Source: JBCDCB01 sp039182735 (GTDB taxonomy: Bacteria > Planctomycetota > Phycisphaerae > Phycisphaerales > UBA1924). From it: a stretch of 51,004 nucleotides of DNA. The stretch is taken from assembly GCA_039182735.1 (NCBI GenBank), contig JBCDCB010000021.1, positions 1-51,004 on the forward strand. Reading direction: 5' to 3'. Positions 25,720 through 33,843 of this stretch are shown here, piece by piece (the stretch's first letter is position 1; each line of letters starts with the position of its first letter). The notes beneath the pieces were generated by a model. The model did no database searches, had not been told where the DNA came from, and was given only the letters and a program-made list of their open reading frames with translations. The position numbers and the translations under genes are program-made.

Positions 25720-25725
25720 TACACT
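25720..25725 (+). promoter_or_regulatory. -10-like TACACT giving a nearly leaderless MATE transcript
   Basis: TACACT lies 6 nt before the GTG at 25732, so initiation at the usual distance would fall at or next to the start codon. No Shine-Dalgarno is present. No good -35 was found, so confidence is low. Confidence 0.35.
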
Positions 25726-25731
25726 GGGCCC

Positions 25732-27351
25732 GTGACCCGAGAGCCACCGCAGAACAACTCCGAGGACTTCGAACTCGAAGATCCCGGCGTCGGCCAGACC
25801 GCCGTGATCGGCGTGCATGTCGATCACGCGGCCCCGGGTCAGCCGATCTGCGACGAGAAGGGCGTGATCAAGTCGGGCCGGCTCAAGGGCCTGGGCATGT
25901 GGGCCGCGATCTGGGTCGTCTCATGGCCCGTGCTCTTCGAGTCGCTGCTCAACGCCACGGTCGGGCTCGTCGATACCACCCTCGCCGCCTCGCTGTCAGA
26001 AGCCGCGACCGACGCGATCGGCGTCGCCGCCTACTTCGGATGGCTCCTGGCGCTCGTCGGGATGGCGCTGGGTATCGGCACCGGCGCGATGGTCAGCCGG
26101 TCGATCGGCAAAGGGCGCGTCGCCGTCGCCAACGCCACGCTCGGGCAGACCACGATCCTCGCGGGCACGCTGGGCGTGATCGTCGGCTTCTGGATTTATT
26201 GGGCCGCGCCGGGCATCGCCTCGTGGATGAACCTCGAGGATGAAGCCGTCGCGTACGCCGTGAACTACCTGCACGTGCTGGCGTTCAGCGTGCCGGCGCT
26301 GACACTGCTGCTCTCGTGGATCGCCGCCTGCCGCGGCGCGGGCGATTCGTTCACGCCCCTGTGGGTCATGGCCTTCGTCAACGTCATCAATATCGTCGTG
26401 AGCGTGCTGCTCTGCGGTGCGGACCTTGCCACCACCCGTATGACCGATGCAGGCGAGATCGAACGCCACGTCTTCTTTGTCAACCCCTCACCGGTCGATC
26501 TCGGGACCACCGGCATCGCGATCGGAACGCTCTGCGCCTACGTCGTCGGCGCGCTCATCATGGGCGTGGTGCTCTCGCGCGGCGTGCACGGGCTCCGCTT
26601 CAAGCGGCGCCGCCTCGCGCCGAACTGGCGCACCATGAAACGCCTTGTTCGCGTGGCCGTTCCCAATGCCATCGAGACCTTCGGCATGTGGTTCGGGAAC
26701 TTCCTCACGTTCTCGATGATCGGCTGGATGGCCACGCCCGGCTTCATCGGTGCGCACGTCGTCGCGGTGCGCATCGAGGCGTTTTCGTTCTTGCCCGGCT
26801 TCGCGATGTCCACCGCCGCCGCCACGCTCGCGGGGCAGTACCTCGGCGCCAAGGCACCCCACCTCGCGCGACTCGCGATCATCCGCTGCACGCTCATCAG
26901 CGTGCTCATCATGGGCCTCTTCGGCGTGCTCTTTACCACCGCGCCGGAGTTTGTCGTGGGCCTGCTCTCCCAACAGCCGGCGCACCTCGAACTCACCCCG
27001 CCGCTCCTCGTCGTGTGCGGCGTGATCCAGGTCTTCTTCGCCACCGCGATCACCATCCGCGGCGCCCTCCGCGGCGCGGGCGACACCACCGTTGTGATGG
27101 CCCTCACGTGGATCAGCACCTACGCCATCCGGCTCCCGCTCGCGTGGCTCTTCTGCGGCGTCGATATCCCGCTCCCCGAATCGCTCGGCGGCGGACACAT
27201 CATCAACCCCGACCCGCTCCGCGAGTGGCTCGGGCTCGACATCCATCCCCTCACCGGATTCTGGCTCGGGCTCTGCGCCGAACTCGTGCTCCGCGCACTC
27301 CTCTTCGTCGGCAGGTTCCTCGGGAGCGGCTGGACACGCGTGAAGGTCTGA
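25732..27351 (+). CDS. MATE-family efflux protein
   Basis: A 539-aa multidrug/toxin extrusion type transporter of the MOP superfamily with 12 expected helices. Evidence: SWPVLFESLLNATVGLVDTT in the first helix, GIGTGAMVSRSIGKG after helix 2, SWIAACRGAGDSFTPLW, and in the second half GFAMSTAAATLAGQYLGA and TIRGALRGAGDTT. The paired RGAG-D motifs are typical of MATE repeats. About 60 polar residues precede the first helix, and a loop of about 45 residues follows helix 6. It sits 25 nt behind mraY, so a role in envelope precursor export is possible, but drug or metabolite efflux is the default reading. The stop abuts the convergent stop at 27352. Confidence 0.88.
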   Translation: MTREPPQNNSEDFELEDPGVGQTAVIGVHVDHAAPGQPICDEKGVIKSGRLKGLGMWAAIWVVSWPVLFESLLNATVGLVDTTLAASLSEAATDAIGVAAYFGWLLALVGMALGIGTGAMVSRSIGKGRVAVANATLGQTTILAGTLGVIVGFWIYWAAPGIASWMNLEDEAVAYAVNYLHVLAFSVPALTLLLSWIAACRGAGDSFTPLWVMAFVNVINIVVSVLLCGADLATTRMTDAGEIERHVFFVNPSPVDLGTTGIAIGTLCAYVVGALIMGVVLSRGVHGLRFKRRRLAPNWRTMKRLVRVAVPNAIETFGMWFGNFLTFSMIGWMATPGFIGAHVVAVRIEAFSFLPGFAMSTAAATLAGQYLGAKAPHLARLAIIRCTLISVLIMGLFGVLFTTAPEFVVGLLSQQPAHLELTPPLLVVCGVIQVFFATAITIRGALRGAGDTTVVMALTWISTYAIRLPLAWLFCGVDIPLPESLGGGHIINPDPLREWLGLDIHPLTGFWLGLCAELVLRALLFVGRFLGSGWTRVKV

Positions 27352-28107
27352 TCACGCGCCCACGCGCAGCCGCGCGCCGTGGAAGTCCGGCAGACCGTGC
27401 TCGCGGATCTTGAAGTCCACCGCGTCCACGTCGTACCACACCCGGCGCACCTGGAACGTGCGATCGCGAAGATCGAGCATGCCCCACGAAGCCTCCGGGT
27501 TCCGGTCCCGCGGCTGACCCACCGAGCCCGGATTGAGCAGCACGCGGTGCTCGCGCGGCAACGCCGCACGTGCCGTCCCCGGCAGTGCCGTATGACGCAC
27601 CGTCTCCGCCGTCGCCGGCACCGACAGGCTGTGAACGAACATCGTGGGAAGGTGCGTATGACCCACAGCGCCGATGCGCGTCGGCAGGTGCCCGAACGCC
27701 TCGGCCGCACGCGCTTCGTCGTACAGGTACGCGTACCGCTCTGGACCGAAGCACGCGTGCGTCACCGTGAGCTCTTCGCACACGCGTACCGTCTCCGGCA
27801 AACCCTGCAGGTACGCGAGTTGACGCCCGTCGAGGCGGTCGCGTGTGAACGACACCGCCGCCTGCGCGAGCGGGTTCATCGGCGTGCGCACGTCCGCTTC
27901 GACCACCGCTTCGTCGTGATTGCCCATGACCGCGTGGTCGCACATCTGCGACACGAGATCGATGCACTTCCCGGGCTCCGGCCCGTACCCGACGATGTCG
28001 CCCAGGCACACCACGAGGTCCGCGCCCTGCAGGCGGATGTCGCAGGCGACCGCTTCGAGCGCCTCAAGGTTGCCGTGGATGTCTGCGAGCAGCGCGATTC
28101 GGGTCAT
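27352..28107 (-). CDS. Metallophosphoesterase (YfcE/MJ0936-like)
   Basis: A 251-aa calcineurin-like phosphoesterase. Metal-binding motifs in order: ADIHGN (D-x-H), LGDIVGYG (GD), VMGNHDEAV (GNHD), a later His in TVTHACFG, and GHTH. NPGSVGQPRDRN is typical of the subgroup. The substrate cannot be deduced; relatives act on phosphodiesters or protein phosphates. ATG 28107 has GAGGTG upstream; a longer open frame (to 28353) lacks coding character. Its stop forms TGATCA with the MATE stop, so no space separates the two genes. Confidence 0.9.
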   Translation of the reverse strand: MTRIALLADIHGNLEALEAVACDIRLQGADLVVCLGDIVGYGPEPGKCIDLVSQMCDHAVMGNHDEAVVEADVRTPMNPLAQAAVSFTRDRLDGRQLAYLQGLPETVRVCEELTVTHACFGPERYAYLYDEARAAEAFGHLPTRIGAVGHTHLPTMFVHSLSVPATAETVRHTALPGTARAALPREHRVLLNPGSVGQPRDRNPEASWGMLDLRDRTFQVRRVWYDVDAVDFKIREHGLPDFHGARLRVGA

Positions 28108-28405
28108 CGTTGACACCTCGTCTTGGCGTGCGGTCGGTCTGATGCTCTCGACGAAGGAGACGTGTGCTCCGCTCATCGGCGCTCTTCTCTCACGGACGCG
28201 CCAAACTTCTTCCCCTTTCACCGATTGCAAAGTTGTTCCGCCTCGCTCGCCCGGAGTTTCGGGCTGGCGCGTCTGAGAACCGCCGGCGCACGACACGACA
28301 ATCGCCCTTACGACCCGAGAACGCGGGCGCAGCGATAGCCGACAGAATCTCAACCGATCCTGATGGCGGACTCAAAGGATGGTGCGCTCACACGACGCCG
28401 GGGGC
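28108..28405 (-). other. Non-coding stretch between infC and the phosphoesterase gene
   Basis: No coding frame is believable here and rpmI/rplT are not present. On the minus strand it would hold the 3' end of infC mRNA and the phosphoesterase promoter. A small hairpin GCCCG-N6-CGGGC lies at 28249-28264, without a T-run. Confidence 0.4.
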
Positions 28406-29062
28406 TCAACCCTCGGACTTCTCGGCGGTTTCCACGGGCGCCTCGGCGGGCTGCTCAACGGGAGCCGGCTCGGTCTCCGCCGCCGCCGCCGCCGCCGTCG
28501 CCGTCGCCTCCGCTTCCCGCTTCTGCTTCGCCTTGATCTGTTCGATCCGCGGTTTGTCCGGCGCCAAGATCATCGTCACCTGACGGCCCGCGAACTTCGG
28601 AGGGACCTCCACCTTCGCGATGTCCGCGAGGTTGTCCACGATCCCTTTGAGCCGGTCCGTGCCGATGTCCCGGTGCGCCATCTCGCGACCCCGGAACCGC
28701 TGCACGAACTGCACCTTGTGCCCGTCCATCAGGAACCGGCGCGCCTGGTTCACGCGGATCTCGACGTCGTGGTCCCCGATCTTCGTCGAGCGACCCAGAC
28801 GCACTTCCTTGAGCTCCGCCTGCTTGGAGTTCGCGCGGCTGCGCTGCTCCTTCTTCGAGAGCTCGTACTTGTACTTGCCGTAATCCATGATCTTGCAGAC
28901 CGGCGGACGGACGTCCGGCTGGATCTCCACAAGGTCGAGGCCGACCTCATCCGCCATCTGCATCGCGTCGCGTGTATCCACGACGCCGACCTGGTTGTTC
29001 TCGTGATCGATCAGGCGGATGGGGCTCAGCCTGATCTCGTGGTTGACCCGGGTCTTCTTCAC
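28406..29062 (-). CDS. infC: Translation initiation factor IF-3
   Basis: IF-3 binds the 30S subunit and checks initiator tRNA pairing. The 218-aa protein has the N-domain (IRLIDHENNQVGVVDTRDAM, PPVCKIMDYGKYKYE) and the C-domain (IGDHDVEIRVNQARRFLMDG, FVQRFRGREM). After about residue 175 it has a 40-residue Ala/Pro/Glu tail not found in short IF-3 proteins. The start is GTG 29062, not the rare AUU seen in enterics. It is separated from thrS by a 377-aa gene and is not followed by rpmI-rplT, an unusual arrangement. Confidence 0.95.
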   Translation of the reverse strand: MKKTRVNHEIRLSPIRLIDHENNQVGVVDTRDAMQMADEVGLDLVEIQPDVRPPVCKIMDYGKYKYELSKKEQRSRANSKQAELKEVRLGRSTKIGDHDVEIRVNQARRFLMDGHKVQFVQRFRGREMAHRDIGTDRLKGIVDNLADIAKVEVPPKFAGRQVTMILAPDKPRIEQIKAKQKREAEATATAAAAAAETEPAPVEQPAEAPVETAEKSEG

Positions 29063-29380
29063 GGGCCCCGCATCACGTCCATAAAAGCGCCTACCGATGA
29101 GCCTTCTCCTTCAAAGCGGTCGAGCCCACACACCACGCGGCGAACCGACGCCGAGCGCGCAGAGCAGAATGGTCATGGACATAGCGTGAGTCGTCCGTGT
29201 CATGAGCGAGGGGCCGGACGAACGCAACACGTGACATCGGCCCATTGCGGGCTCGCTGCCAGTCGATCTGTCGCGGATTCGGGCATGCCATCGCTCCGCG
29301 GGGACACCGTTCTCCCCGGCACGGGTGGTCCAAGCCTACGAATCAACCCGCCGAGGGGCAAGCCCAAACACCATCAAGGC
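29063..29380 (-). other. 318-nt non-coding leader region of infC
   Basis: I see no gene here. On the minus strand it separates the thrS/377-aa unit from infC and should hold the infC promoter and leader. A hairpin CGGGGA-N8-TCCCCG (29299-29318) lies 60 nt beyond the upstream stop and could be a weak terminator. No clear ribosomal-protein or IF-3 autoregulatory structure is recognisable by eye. Confidence 0.4.
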
Positions 29381-30514
29381 TTACGGGGACCGACGGATCC
29401 GATCCCAAGGCGAGCACCTTCTCATGGCCGATCGCGCGAGCGCGGCGTGCTCCTGAAGAGGCGTTTCGAGCGCCGGATCGGTGATGCTGACACGCCGGTC
29501 CCGGATCCTGATGCTCTCTGTGTTCTCTTCGAGGAAGTCGATGAACTCGATCGCTTTCTCCGCCGCCCGCTGCCGACCCACGACCTTCCCGCTGAGGTTC
29601 AGCGCTTCGATCTGGGCATCCAGACCCTCGAAGAACGCGTCTCGCCGGGCGCCATCCACCTCACCGAGCAACGTTCCGATTGAGTCTCGCGGGTCGTATG
29701 CCGCGACCGACTCCGCCGCCGCTCGGGACCACGTGCGGAACCTCTCGCGCATCGCCTCGATGCGAGCCGGGTCCGTCTCGTTCACCACATTGGCCACGGT
29801 GACGATCCCGCCGTTGCCCACAGCGTCCCACGCCTCGTCACGGCGAGCATTTGTCTCAAGGATGTACTCGCGCAGCGCGATCCTCGCGCGCACCAGCGCC
29901 GCTTCTGCAGGCTCAAGACGTTCGAGCCGCTCACGATCCTGCCGGTTCTCGAACTCGCCCGTGCGCGTGGTCAGAGCGATGTCATTGGCGAACTGCACGC
30001 CGAGCGCACGCCATTCGGGATGGGCGGGCGGTTCCGGCTCGGGCTGTGCCGCCGATTCACGATCCGTCGCGCTGGCGATCTGTTGCATTCGTTCCTGCTC
30101 GGCCTGTCGGAACTCGTCCAATCGCTGCTCTGGCGTCTTCCGCTGTGTCGTGACGTTGTTTGTCGTCTGCGCAGACCGGTTCTGCAACTCGAGCGCCTTG
30201 GCACGCGCCTCGCGAAATCCCATCGCGTCACTGATGTTCAGCACGCCCATCACGAGCAGCAGGCACGCGAGCGCGCCAAACGCGATGCCCCCGCCACGGT
30301 TGCTCCGCCCGCCGATGCGGTACACCGTCCAGCCGATCCCGTAGGCCAGCAGGAACAGGATGATCGCGCCTACGAAAACGCCCGGCATCAGCGGCGCAAA
30401 CCCACGCGCGATCAACCCGATCGGATACCCGACCAAGAACACGAGTCCGATGACGACCGCCCACATCGGCGGCTTGAACCTCGGCACTGCCTCGCTCGTC
30501 GATCTGGCTGCCAC
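29381..30514 (-). CDS. Membrane-anchored coiled-coil protein of unknown function
   Basis: A 377-aa protein I do not recognise. Three hydrophobic segments lie in the first 110 residues (WAVVIGLVFLVGYPIGLI, VFVGAIILFLLAYGIGW, IAFGALACLLLVMGVL). They are followed by a long charged, Gln/Arg/Glu-rich helical region that probably forms coiled coil, with a Pro-rich break (EPEPPAHPEW). The ATG is 4 nt after the thrS stop, so it is co-transcribed with thrS and lies between it and infC. The C-terminus is basic. A scaffold or stress-related membrane protein is possible, but nothing in the sequence settles it. Confidence 0.72.
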   Translation of the reverse strand: MAARSTSEAVPRFKPPMWAVVIGLVFLVGYPIGLIARGFAPLMPGVFVGAIILFLLAYGIGWTVYRIGGRSNRGGGIAFGALACLLLVMGVLNISDAMGFREARAKALELQNRSAQTTNNVTTQRKTPEQRLDEFRQAEQERMQQIASATDRESAAQPEPEPPAHPEWRALGVQFANDIALTTRTGEFENRQDRERLERLEPAEAALVRARIALREYILETNARRDEAWDAVGNGGIVTVANVVNETDPARIEAMRERFRTWSRAAAESVAAYDPRDSIGTLLGEVDGARRDAFFEGLDAQIEALNLSGKVVGRQRAAEKAIEFIDFLEENTESIRIRDRRVSITDPALETPLQEHAALARSAMRRCSPWDRIRRSP

Positions 30515-30518
30515 GGCG

Positions 30519-32591
30519 CTACTCCCCGGTCATGCTCGCTCGAAGTGACGCGGACCCCCGCGTCTCCCGCTCCTCGACCAGCTTCGCGACGAACGCATCC
30601 AGCGCCAGGCTGCCGAGGTCCTTCTGCACGCCTCGCGCACGCACGCTCACCGCCCGCTGCTCCGCGTCGCGCGGCCCGACGACCGCCAAGTACGGGATCC
30701 GCTCGTCCGCCGCGACCTTGATCTTGCCCTGCACGCGCGAGTCGCTCGTGTCGAGTGTCGTCCGCAGCCCCGCCGCCGACAGCATCGCGTGAACCTCCGA
30801 CGCGTACGCGTTCGACTTCTCGCTGATCGGCAGCACCCGCACCTGCTCGGGCGAGAGCCACAGCGGGAACGCGCCCTCGAAGTGCTCGATCAGCACTCCA
30901 ACGAAGCGCTCCATCGACCCGAACGGTGCGCGGTGGATCATCACCGGGCGGTGCGGCTGGTTGTCCGCCCCGATGTATTCCAGCCCGAATCGCTCGGGCA
31001 GGTTGTAATCCACCTGCACCGTCCCGAGCTGCCACTCGCGCCCGATCACGTCCTTCACCACGAAGTCGATCTTGGGTCCATAGAACGCGGCCTCGCCCGG
31101 CTCCTCGCTGAAGGGCACATCGAGCGATGCCGCCGCGTCCCGGCACGCCTGCTCCGCCTTGTCCCACTTCGCCGGCTCACCGACGTACTTGCTGCTATCC
31201 GGGTCGCGCAAACCAACACGCACGCGGTAGTCGTCCATACCGAGCGAACTGAAGATGATCCGCACGAGCGAGAGGCACCCCTTGAGCTCCTCCGCAACCT
31301 GCTCTTCCGTACAGAAGAGGTGCGCGTCGTCCTGCGTGAACCCGCGCACGCGCGTCATCCCGCTCAGCTCGCCCGACTGCTCCCAGCGGTACACCGTCCC
31401 GAACTCCGCGAGACGCACCGGCAAGTCGCGATACGAGTGCGGCTGGCTCTTGAAAATCCGGATGTGGTGCGGGCAGTTCATCGGCTTGAGCATGTAGCCC
31501 TCGGCCTCGCCCGCTTCGAGCCGGTTCGTCAGCTCGCCGCACGTGCAGCCTTCTTCCGCCATCTCGATCAGCACGTCCCGCTCCGGGATCGGCGGGTACT
31601 GCGAATCCTGGTAATAGGGGAAGTGACCGCTCGTGCGATACAGATCAAGCTTGCCGATGTGCGGCGTGAAGACCTGGTGGTACCCCTGTTTGCGCAGCTC
31701 GTCGCTGATGAACTCCTGCAGCTCGTTGCGGATCACCGCGCCCTTGGGCGTCCACAGCACAAGCCCCTGCCCGACCATCTCGTCGATGTGGAACAGCCCG
31801 AGCTTGCGCCCGATCACGCGATGATCGCGCTGCTTCGCCTGTTCGAGGCGTTCGAGGTGCTCGTCGAGTTCTTTCTTCGAGGGGAACGCCGTGCCGTAGA
31901 CACGCGTGAGGCTGTCGCTCTTCTCGTCGCCGTGCCAGTACGACGACGCAAGCGACATGACCTTCATCGCGCCGATGCGGCCCGTGCTCGGCACGTGCGG
32001 CCCGCGACACAGGTCTTCCCAATCGGTGCCCGGCTCGCCCGTCGCGTACCACGACAGTTCGTCGCTGCCCGCCTCGACCGCGCGCTCGGCGTTGTCGATC
32101 TTGTACTTGCTGCCCTCGCCCTTCAGCTTCTCCATGCCCTCGGCGACCGGCAGCTCATATCTCGTGAACGGGCGGTCCTCCTTGATGATCTTCGCGCATT
32201 CCGCCTCGATCGCCTCGAAGTCCTCGCTCGACAGCGGGCGATCCTCCGGGAAGCGGATGTCGTAATAGAACCCCGTCTCCAGCGGCGGCCCGTACACCAA
32301 CTGCGCGCCCGGCACGATCCGCTGGATCGCCTCCGCCATCACGTGCGCCGCCGAGTGCCGCATCAGGTACAGCAGGTCGTCGCGCTGCTGTTCATCCCGC
32401 GGCTTGCTCGTGATGATTGACAGCTCCGCCTCGCCCTCGATCATCGCGTGGATGTCCGACAGCTCGCCGTTGATGCGCGCGCCGACCGACTGCTGCGCCA
32501 AGCGCGAGCCGATCGACTCGGCGACCTGATACGCCGTCACCGCGCCGTCAAACTCTTTGACCGATCCGTCCGGCAGCGTGATCCGCGCCAT
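30519..32591 (-). CDS. thrS: Threonyl-tRNA synthetase
   Basis: A 690-aa class II synthetase. Order: TGS domain (ARITLPDGSVKEFDGAVTAY), editing domain with HSAAHVMAEA and CRGPHVPSTG, the catalytic core with motif 2 (VYRWEQSGELSGMTRVRG) and motif 3 (APFGSMERFVGVLIEH), then the anticodon domain. The zinc cysteine lies in MLKPMNCPHH, where most family members read MNCPGH. Just before it is an insertion of about 15-20 residues containing CTC that I do not recall in E. coli ThrS. ATG 32591 with AGGAG upstream; the open frame to 32864 is non-coding. Confidence 0.95.
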   Translation of the reverse strand: MARITLPDGSVKEFDGAVTAYQVAESIGSRLAQQSVGARINGELSDIHAMIEGEAELSIITSKPRDEQQRDDLLYLMRHSAAHVMAEAIQRIVPGAQLVYGPPLETGFYYDIRFPEDRPLSSEDFEAIEAECAKIIKEDRPFTRYELPVAEGMEKLKGEGSKYKIDNAERAVEAGSDELSWYATGEPGTDWEDLCRGPHVPSTGRIGAMKVMSLASSYWHGDEKSDSLTRVYGTAFPSKKELDEHLERLEQAKQRDHRVIGRKLGLFHIDEMVGQGLVLWTPKGAVIRNELQEFISDELRKQGYHQVFTPHIGKLDLYRTSGHFPYYQDSQYPPIPERDVLIEMAEEGCTCGELTNRLEAGEAEGYMLKPMNCPHHIRIFKSQPHSYRDLPVRLAEFGTVYRWEQSGELSGMTRVRGFTQDDAHLFCTEEQVAEELKGCLSLVRIIFSSLGMDDYRVRVGLRDPDSSKYVGEPAKWDKAEQACRDAAASLDVPFSEEPGEAAFYGPKIDFVVKDVIGREWQLGTVQVDYNLPERFGLEYIGADNQPHRPVMIHRAPFGSMERFVGVLIEHFEGAFPLWLSPEQVRVLPISEKSNAYASEVHAMLSAAGLRTTLDTSDSRVQGKIKVAADERIPYLAVVGPRDAEQRAVSVRARGVQKDLGSLALDAFVAKLVEERETRGSASLRASMTGE

Positions 32592-32633
32592 GGTGTCGTC
32601 CGCTCCTGCTTGGGGTGGTCTCCCGCGAGCGGC

Positions 32634-32662
32634 AACGTAGACCGCCCGCATCTCGCCGACAA
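32634..32662 (-). promoter_or_regulatory. Sigma-70-like promoter of thrS
   Basis: On the minus strand TTGTCG (32662-32657) is separated by 17 nt from TACGTT (32639-32634), 42 nt before the ATG. It leaves a short leader, so no T-box-like control is expected. Confidence 0.5.
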
Positions 32663-32671
32663 CCCTCCCCG

Positions 32672-32700
32672 TTGACCCGCGGGGCGTGTCTCGCCAAGAT
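32672..32700 (+). promoter_or_regulatory. Candidate promoter of nrdR
   Basis: TTGACC at 32672-32677, a 17-nt spacer, then CAAGAT at 32695-32700. The -35 is good, the -10 poor. It is divergent from and interleaved closely with the thrS promoter. Confidence 0.4.
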
Positions 32701-32745
32701 GTGGTAGTGAGGTGCCCGTCAAGCACCGACCCGTCGAGGCGCCCC

Positions 32746-33243
32746 ATGATCTGCCCGTTCTGTGAGAGCAACCACGACAAGGTCATCGACTCGCGCGCGA
32801 GCGAGGGCGGCAGCGTCATCCGACGCCGACGCCAGTGCCTCTCCTGCTCTAAACGCTTCACCACCTACGAACGCATCGAGGACACCGCCCGCCTGACCGT
32901 CATCAAGAAGGACGGGTCACGCGTCCCCTTCAGCCGCGAGAACATCATGAAGGGCGTCCGCGCCGCCTGCGGCAAACGCCCGATCCCCGAAGACGCCAAG
33001 AACCGCGTGGTGGACGAAGTCGAAGACGAAGTCCACCGGACCTACGACCGCGAGGTCCAGTCGCGCGAGATCGGGGAACTGGTCGCCAAGAAGCTGCGCG
33101 ACCTCGACGACATCGCCTACGTCCGCTTCGCCAGCGAGTACTACGAGTTCCGCAACGTCGGCGAGATCATGCAGCAGCTCCAGGTGCTCGCTGACCGCGT
33201 GAAGGACTCGAAGGACCAGCAGCGGTTGTTCGAGGAGGCGTAG
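32746..33243 (+). CDS. nrdR: Transcriptional repressor NrdR
   Basis: A 165-aa repressor of ribonucleotide reductase genes. Zinc ribbon: Cys3, Cys6 (CPFC) and Cys31, Cys34 (CLSC), with RRRRQ before the second pair. The ATP-cone domain follows (VIKKDGSRVPFSRENIMKGV). I choose ATG 32746, the standard MxCPFC start, with GAGGCG upstream; the frame is open 20 codons further. No reductase gene is in the window, so its targets lie elsewhere. Confidence 0.95.
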   Translation: MICPFCESNHDKVIDSRASEGGSVIRRRRQCLSCSKRFTTYERIEDTARLTVIKKDGSRVPFSRENIMKGVRAACGKRPIPEDAKNRVVDEVEDEVHRTYDREVQSREIGELVAKKLRDLDDIAYVRFASEYYEFRNVGEIMQQLQVLADRVKDSKDQQRLFEEA

Positions 33244-33267
33244 CCCGGCCCCGACGCCGAGGGAGGT

Positions 33268-33831
33268 GTGCAGATTCCCCGACCCAGCCGGATGATCCCG
33301 CTCGCGTGCGCGTGCCTGCTCGGGTGCGCGTCGTCGCAGCCCGTGGACGACGAGCCGCCGGCGATCGAGCCCGAGCCCGCGGACTCCACTCCGCAGGCAC
33401 AGGCCGAACCGCGCACCGCGCCCGCCAACACGGTCGAAGCCGACGAGCAGACGACCGAAGACGTCGCGGCAGAAGAAGCGATCCCCGAGCCCGAGCCACT
33501 GCCCGAACCAACGGTGCAAACGGTGCAGCGGCGCGATGACGGCCGTCCCGCGTGGTGGTTCGCCGACGTGCGGCGTGGCCCCGGCGAGACGCTCGTGCTC
33601 TGCGCCGAGTCACTCGGGCGCACGCTCGTGGACACGCGCCGGGGTGCCGTCGCCGCCGCGCGCGCGCGCATCGACGACATCCGCGCCGACGCCGGGTTGC
33701 CACCGCTCGACGAGCAGGACCCGCGCGTGAGCGTCGAGCGCGCGCTCGTGTGGCCCCTCCCCGGGGCCAGCGAGGACCCCGAGTCGTACCGATACGCCGG
33801 GTATGTGTGGGTGCGGTTCGAGCCCGAGTGA
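33268..33831 (+). CDS. Predicted lipoprotein with Pro/Glu-rich linker
   Basis: A secreted lipoprotein of up to 187 aa. The signal sequence ends in the lipobox LLGC, after which comes a low-complexity acidic/Pro linker of about 60 residues (repeated EPEP) and a small folded domain (AWWFADVRRGPGETLVLCAE) ending in YAGYVWVRFEPE. The domain vaguely resembles LPP20-type lipoproteins, which I cannot confirm. The start is uncertain: GTG 33268 lies only one base after GGGAGG, and ATG 33292 lies too far from it. The stop is 12 nt from that of the convergent gene. Confidence 0.72.
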   Translation: MQIPRPSRMIPLACACLLGCASSQPVDDEPPAIEPEPADSTPQAQAEPRTAPANTVEADEQTTEDVAAEEAIPEPEPLPEPTVQTVQRRDDGRPAWWFADVRRGPGETLVLCAESLGRTLVDTRRGAVAAARARIDDIRADAGLPPLDEQDPRVSVERALVWPLPGASEDPESYRYAGYVWVRFEPE

Positions 33832-33843
33832 TCGAGCGCGTAC

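Noticed and set aside
28108..28405. rpmI or rplT hidden downstream of infC
   Set aside because: I read all frames and found neither L35 nor L20 motifs.
28379..29683. Plus-strand ORF of 434 codons across infC
   Set aside because: Antisense to infC and its leader; composition is Arg/His/Leu-rich with no recognisable motif.
30789..32420. Plus-strand ORF of 543 codons opposite thrS
   Set aside because: Complete antisense overlap with thrS; no signal, domain or ribosome-binding site.
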